Assembly (NCBI GenBank): GCA_937978655.1
Contig: CALJUX010000044.1
Location: 1 to 45,261, forward strand
Reading direction: 5' to 3'
Length of the DNA stretch: 45,261 nucleotides
Origin: an uncultured Chromatiaceae bacterium
Lineage (GTDB): Bacteria > Pseudomonadota > Gammaproteobacteria > Enterobacterales > Alteromonadaceae
This document shows positions 41,098 through 45,261 of the stretch, piece by piece. A program made the position numbers and the translations under genes. Numbering within the stretch: the stretch's first letter is position 1; each line of letters begins with the position of its first letter. Under the pieces are notes generated by a model. That model had not been told where the DNA came from, ran no database searches, and worked only from the letters and a program-made list of their open reading frames with translations.

Positions 41098-42372
41098 ATG
41101 AAAAGAACTGTAGTAGTGGGAGCAGGTTTAGGTGGTATGTCAGTGGTGTACGAGCTGCGTGAAAAGCTGCCAAAAGACCATGAAGTGATACTCATCGGCG
41201 AAAGTAACGAGTTTCATTTTATTCCCTCTAACCCCTGGGTGGCTCTCGGTGAACGAACTCGTGATCAGGTGATCCTGGACCTGACGCCTTATGTAAAGAA
41301 ATACAAAATCCCGTTTAATGGCAGCGGCGTTAGCCATATTGACAGCTCCGCTCAGCAAGTGACTACCGGTGACGGTCAGCAATATACCTATGACTATCTG
41401 GTGCTTTGTACTGGGCCACGCCTTGCTTTTGAAACGGTGCCTGGAGCAGGTCCTGAGCATGGCTTTACCCAGTCCATTTGTACAGTCGATCATGCCGTCA
41501 AAGCATATGAAACCTATCAGCAATTATTGAAAAATCCGGGGCCTGTATTGGTCGGCGCTATGCAAGGCGCAAGCTGCTTTGGTCCAGCCTATGAATATGT
41601 GCTGACGCTGGAGCACCTGCTGCGGAAACAGAAAATCCGAGACCGCATCCCCATCACTTTTGTTACCTCTGAGCCCTACATCGGCCACATGGGACTTGGT
41701 GGTGTTGGTGATTCAAAAGCACTGATGGAGCATGAATTCCGCGATCGTGGTATCCACTGGATTTGTAACGCCAGAGTGACAGAGTTCACCGACGGCAAGG
41801 CACATGTTGAGGAACTGAACCGTAAAGGTGAAGTGGATTTTACACACGAGCTTCCCTTCAATTTAGCCATGTTCCTACCTTCTTTTAAAGGTTCTGAAGC
41901 CATTGCAGCAGTGCCGGACTTGTGTAATCCCAAAGGTTTTGTCATCACCAACGAATTTCAACAAAGTCCAAAACACCCTGCAATATTCGCGGCCGGAGTC
42001 TGTGTGGCGCTGCCGCCGCTGGAACAAACACCTGTGCCGGTGGGCGTGCCAAAAACCGGCTTTATGATTGAATCGATGACCACAGCCATTGTCGAAAACA
42101 TTCTGAGCCTGGAACAGGGTGAAGCAATGAAAACCCGGCCCACCCTGAATGCGATTTGTCTGGCTGACATGGGAGATAAAGGTGCCGCTTTTGTTGCACT
42201 GCCACAAAACCCGCCGCGTAATGTCAACTGGACATCAATGGGCAAATGGGTGCATGTCGCGAAAGTGGCGTTTGAGAAGTACTTTATGTACAAAGTGAAA
42301 CACGGCACGAGTGAACCAATCTATGAGAAGTATGTGTTGGGAGCTGTCGGTATTCACCGCACGAAAGAATAG
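41098..42372 (+). CDS. sqr: sulfide:quinone oxidoreductase, type I
   Basis: 424-aa flavoprotein that oxidises sulfide to sulfane sulfur or persulfide and passes electrons to quinone at the membrane. FAD-binding GxGxxG is VVGAGLGGMS at the N-terminus. The three catalytic cysteines are at 128, 160 (GASCFGPAYEY) and 354 (NAICLADMGDKGAAF), matching positions 128, 160 and 356 of the Acidithiobacillus ferrooxidans enzyme. The C-terminal amphipathic region (NWTSMGKWVHVAKVAFEKYFMYKV) should bind the membrane. ATG 41098 is preferred (AGGGG 5 nt upstream) over ATG 41062. It likely feeds the persulfide dioxygenase operon. Confidence 0.95.
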   Translation: MKRTVVVGAGLGGMSVVYELREKLPKDHEVILIGESNEFHFIPSNPWVALGERTRDQVILDLTPYVKKYKIPFNGSGVSHIDSSAQQVTTGDGQQYTYDYLVLCTGPRLAFETVPGAGPEHGFTQSICTVDHAVKAYETYQQLLKNPGPVLVGAMQGASCFGPAYEYVLTLEHLLRKQKIRDRIPITFVTSEPYIGHMGLGGVGDSKALMEHEFRDRGIHWICNARVTEFTDGKAHVEELNRKGEVDFTHELPFNLAMFLPSFKGSEAIAAVPDLCNPKGFVITNEFQQSPKHPAIFAAGVCVALPPLEQTPVPVGVPKTGFMIESMTTAIVENILSLEQGEAMKTRPTLNAICLADMGDKGAAFVALPQNPPRNVNWTSMGKWVHVAKVAFEKYFMYKVKHGTSEPIYEKYVLGAVGIHRTKE

Positions 42373-42405
42373 ATTGATTTGATTGCAGTGATGAAACTTG
42401 CTAAT

Positions 42406-42444
42406 GCCTGTCTCTTGAACAGATTTATGCTCAAGAGACAAGGC
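42406..42444 (+). terminator. hairpin downstream of sqr
   Basis: GTCTCTTGA pairs with TCAAGAGAC around a 12-nt loop, extended by GCCT/AGGC with one bulged base. It begins 34 bp past the sqr stop. It lacks a U tract, so its terminator activity is uncertain. An eight-C run follows at 42451-42458. Confidence 0.5.
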
Positions 42445-42540
42445 AAACCGCCCCCCCCAAATGACCACAAAAGCCTACAGATCAGCGGATTGTTAGTTGA
42501 ACGCTAGGTCTTTTCATTCGTTATATTGTTGCCCGAATAG

Positions 42541-44790
42541 CTAAAACTCATAGCTAAACCCAACATGGACTGAGCGCCCCATACCCGGCATGCGCAGACC
42601 AAATGGAATGCCATTCAGTGACATCGTCATACCTTGGGCTGTGTATGCGCCCCCCTGCGGTTGGAAGTAGAATTTATCGAGCATATTTTCGACTCCCAGA
42701 TCTAACCGTAGTTGTTGCCAGCTATGACTGAAGCGAAGATGGAGCAAACCAAACCCCGGCGTTGCCTGCTCACCTCGGACAGTAGACACACTTGTTTTAC
42801 GTTTAGTTAATTGCCACTCCAGACTGTTTTCCCAACCAGCGAGTTGATGCGACAGACTAAAACGGGCATGCAGCGGTTGCGTCTGATATAAACGACTATC
42901 CGTTTCTGTATTACTGGCATCCAGATAGCTAACCGTAGTCAACAGCTGCCAGTGACCCGCAGTGTTATTTGCTAGCTGTGTTTCGGCGGTTAGATCAAGC
43001 CCTTTGAGCTCTGCCGCTTGGTTCTGATACTGCAAGATATTATATTGACCCGCTTTCCAGCTGCTATTAGCGGCAACTGCGTCAATATAATGGTCTACTT
43101 TGGTCAGATAAGGTTTAAACGAAAGCCGATGCTGCTGGTTAGTGCTTTGCCAGCTAAGACTAGCTGAAAGTAATCTAGCTCGTTCCGGACGAAGACCAAG
43201 CTGACCGACATATCCATTACCATCTCCGACTAAGTTATTCATTGATGCAGCCATCGCCCAACTTGACCACGCGTAAGCCTCATACAGATTTGCAGAGCGG
43301 TTTTTCTGCGCCAACGCTAGCTCGATTTGCCACTGTGGAGTGAACTGATATCTGCTTAGCAAGCTCAAATCCAGATTATCGTCATGATGTTTACGGTCTG
43401 CTTGATTAAAGGCTGCAGCTTGCGCAGCTTGCATACCCATGGCATTCGACGCATTAGAATACCCAGTGACTGGATCAGCGTCACGGCGAACCCATTCATG
43501 ACGGGCACCATACTGGAGCAACCAATCATTGGTTAAGGTCAATTCATGTTCTGCATAGACAGCAACACGACTGCGAATACCATTATTGATATTGAGGAAA
43601 GTTCCTGGGCCCATGGCACCACCTGATGCGGTCCAATAGTCATCCAATTGAAATTGTTGCCAAGCCGAGCCTAAGCGAACCAATGACATACTACTTAAAT
43701 TGATTACGCTACTAAAGTTAAAGCCACTATTGGTTGATTCTGAGTACATTGGCATACCGGAAGCGCAGGTTCCTGCCGGGTCTCCGTGGAAACGGATCGG
43801 CTCACACGGTTGTCCCATTCCGGCTAAACTTCCATACCAGAACTGACGATCTGGCCCAAAATCCATAAAATGTTCTACCTTTTCCTGATATAAACGGCTC
43901 TGTAATTGTCCCCAGGTGGTGTTGCGTTGCCAGCTCATATTGACTCGTTTTTGCTGATTATCCAGTAAGTCCATCCGTTGGTTTGGAAAGCCCTGGAACG
44001 GCATACGCTGATAACCCAGCTGGATTTCAAACAAGTCATCCGCTTGCTGACGAGCCAAGCGAAGTTGATGATTTTGGGTTTCAAAAGCAGATGACGCGAC
44101 TTCATTGAGAGCAATAAGATGGCCTGGGCGACCACTGGCAGTCTGTGTTCTAAAATCCTCTGCGGCACGATAATTATTACCCCGACTCCAGTTACCGCTG
44201 TAACTTACAGAATGCTGTTGGTTGCTCTGACTAAGCTTCAAATGTGTGCCACGCGCCTGATTATTACTACGATAAAAAGCGCCCCATCTGCCTTCAAATT
44301 GGGGATTCGCTGAAAACTCTGGTGTTACAGATTCGCTGATAATAGTTCCACCAATACTATCGCCACCTAGACTGACCGGAGTGACCCCGGCAAAGACCTG
44401 AATTTTATTGATATCAGCAGGCGCTTGGTAGGATAGCGGCGGATTCATATGGTTGGGACAAGCGGCGACCAGATCCATGCCATCTACCTGGATACGAAGC
44501 TTGTCGTCAGCCAAGCCGCGAATGCTGGGCAAACCAGATACTGCGCCAGCCTGTTTGACGCTCACACCTGCAAAACGACTGAGTAATGAGGCGGTATCAT
44601 TAGTTGCGGCTAGCTGACTTTTTAATGCTTTCGCTGAAATATGTTGAGGCGAATTAGCAGCCGAGGACTTTCCTTCGATCTTAATATGTTCAATATCTTC
44701 GGCTTTAAGCACCGACGGATAACTCAGTGCAACTGCCAATGTGATAGCGCTAAGATTAAAAACAGTTCGAGACTCTTGGAATGTGAACAA
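42541..44790 (-). CDS. OprC-like TonB-dependent copper receptor
   Basis: 749-aa outer-membrane receptor. Signal peptide (to about residue 30), plug domain (DTASLLSRFAGVSVKQAGAVSGLPSIRGLADDKLRIQVDGM), 22-strand barrel and C-terminal aromatic end FSYEF. The plug carries CPNHMNPPLSY with Cys111 and Met115, the CxxxM copper-binding motif known from Pseudomonas OprC. The only reasonable start is TTG 44790, as a stop lies five codons upstream; AAGG lies about 10 nt before it. Copper or copper-carrier uptake is inferred. A Fur-box-like site upstream leaves an iron link open. Confidence 0.85.
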   Translation of the reverse strand: MFTFQESRTVFNLSAITLAVALSYPSVLKAEDIEHIKIEGKSSAANSPQHISAKALKSQLAATNDTASLLSRFAGVSVKQAGAVSGLPSIRGLADDKLRIQVDGMDLVAACPNHMNPPLSYQAPADINKIQVFAGVTPVSLGGDSIGGTIISESVTPEFSANPQFEGRWGAFYRSNNQARGTHLKLSQSNQQHSVSYSGNWSRGNNYRAAEDFRTQTASGRPGHLIALNEVASSAFETQNHQLRLARQQADDLFEIQLGYQRMPFQGFPNQRMDLLDNQQKRVNMSWQRNTTWGQLQSRLYQEKVEHFMDFGPDRQFWYGSLAGMGQPCEPIRFHGDPAGTCASGMPMYSESTNSGFNFSSVINLSSMSLVRLGSAWQQFQLDDYWTASGGAMGPGTFLNINNGIRSRVAVYAEHELTLTNDWLLQYGARHEWVRRDADPVTGYSNASNAMGMQAAQAAAFNQADRKHHDDNLDLSLLSRYQFTPQWQIELALAQKNRSANLYEAYAWSSWAMAASMNNLVGDGNGYVGQLGLRPERARLLSASLSWQSTNQQHRLSFKPYLTKVDHYIDAVAANSSWKAGQYNILQYQNQAAELKGLDLTAETQLANNTAGHWQLLTTVSYLDASNTETDSRLYQTQPLHARFSLSHQLAGWENSLEWQLTKRKTSVSTVRGEQATPGFGLLHLRFSHSWQQLRLDLGVENMLDKFYFQPQGGAYTAQGMTMSLNGIPFGLRMPGMGRSVHVGFSYEF

Positions 44791-44822
44791 AATTGGCCAA
44801 CCTTACCGTGCAAAAAAAGTTG

Positions 44823-44841
44823 CTCAATGATAATCAGAATC
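44823..44841 (-). promoter_or_regulatory. Fur-box-like site upstream of the TonB receptor
   Basis: On the minus strand GATTCTGATTATCATTGAG matches 13 of 19 positions of the classical Fur box, including TGAT-ATCATT in the centre, 32 bp before the start codon. Confidence 0.45.
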
Positions 44842-45004
44842 GCGCCAACGGGTAATGCGACAATTTGTCACACCCAGTTTGGTCGATAGCTATTCAGACA
44901 GATTGCTACATCCGAAACCAGATATTTGGCTGGAGATGCAGCCGCCCCCTCGCTTGGATAAAATTCACAACTTCCTTTTTTCGGTTTTTTTCATAGTTAT
45001 CGCC

Positions 45005-45206
45005 TCAGATATCTGAGTGTTCTGACGCCTCAAGAGCATCCTGAACGTCTATTCCAAAGTACCGGACCGTACTTTTCAATTTTCTTATGGCCAAGAAACA
45101 GTTGAATAGCACGTATATTTCTATCGCGTTTGTAGAGGATGGATACTTTGATTCTGCGCATGGAGTGCGTGCCATAGATACTTGGAGCTAGTCCAATCGA
45201 TTCGAC
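45005..45206 (-). pseudogene. frameshifted 3' remnant of a tyrosine integrase
   Basis: Read on the minus strand, 45206 leftward gives VESIGLAPSIYGTHSMRRIKVSILYK and later AIQLFLGHKKIE, then after a +1 slip ESTVRYFGIDVQDALEASEHSDI and a stop at 45005-45007. These are the final catalytic blocks of a phage-type integrase: HSMRR (HxxR), LGH and the nucleophile in VRYFG. The frame is broken at an AAAA run near 45075, where one extra A is present. In the same frame a TGA lies about 13 codons upstream of VESIG. So it is a decayed fragment, or a sequencing error plus a boundary. The 5' part would lie beyond or near the window edge. Confidence 0.75.
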
Positions 45207-45261
45207 CTGTAGTGGTCAACCAATTTTGGCCACTTCGTTATAGCCAAGCCAGTATCTGCGC

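Noticed and set aside
42451..42458. Run of eight C residues
   Set aside because: It is intergenic and not in a gene, so no phase-variable product can be linked to it.
1..45261. CRISPR arrays, rRNA and tRNA genes, complete insertion sequences
   Set aside because: I looked for regular spaced repeats, cloverleaf ends and transposase motifs and saw none.

Overview
The window reads as a chromosome segment of a gammaproteobacterium. A Rheinheimera/Alishewanella-like relative is my best guess, from protein style only (GlyGly-CTERM protein, DUF6488/HupE/anchor metal operon, CydX, HiPIP); no rRNA or tRNA gene was seen to confirm it. Nearly every gene has a recognisable Shine-Dalgarno site, and several starts were moved inward from the longest reading frame on that basis.

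Layout. 1-5.2 kb: an intergenic repeat, transketolase, a secreted GlyGly-CTERM zinc-protease-like protein, and a PAS/membrane protein that looks like a cut-off Aer receptor. 5.2-14.0 kb: an accessory block with a cluster of inverted repeats, a hipBA toxin-antitoxin operon whose promoter carries three HipB-type operators at exact 27-bp spacing, and a tightly packed trio of a 165-aa protein, an 826-aa degenerate tyrosine recombinase and a 1194-aa catalytically complete tyrosine recombinase. 14.4-22.9 kb (minus strand): a heavy-metal efflux operon (His-rich periplasmic protein, CzcC, CzcB, CzcA, HupE-like, membrane anchor protein, DUF6488) with a clear sigma70 promoter abutting a 16-bp palindrome.

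23.4-42.4 kb: a redox and sulfur detoxification region. It holds a di-heme peroxidase, a Tll0287-like cytochrome, two chemoreceptors, a methyltransferase, HiPIP, MerC-like and DUF2798 membrane proteins, a DUF302 lipoprotein, cytochrome bd (cydABX, including a 37-aa CydX), the operon prx6-persulfide dioxygenase-tauE-rhodanese, a TetR-controlled DevBCA-type exporter, an OsmC protein and a type I sulfide:quinone oxidoreductase with all three catalytic cysteines. Sulfide would be oxidised by SQR to persulfide, processed by the rhodanese and persulfide dioxygenase to sulfite, and exported by TauE, while cytochrome bd keeps respiration running when sulfide blocks haem-copper oxidases.

The most interesting non-coding signal is a palindrome of the form TTAG(A/T)-N4-TCTAA in front of six or seven separate transcription units across this region. 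It suggests one regulon, probably under a repressor encoded elsewhere. 42.5-45.2 kb: an OprC-like TonB-dependent copper receptor with a Fur-box-like site, then a frameshifted 3' remnant of a tyrosine integrase at the right edge.
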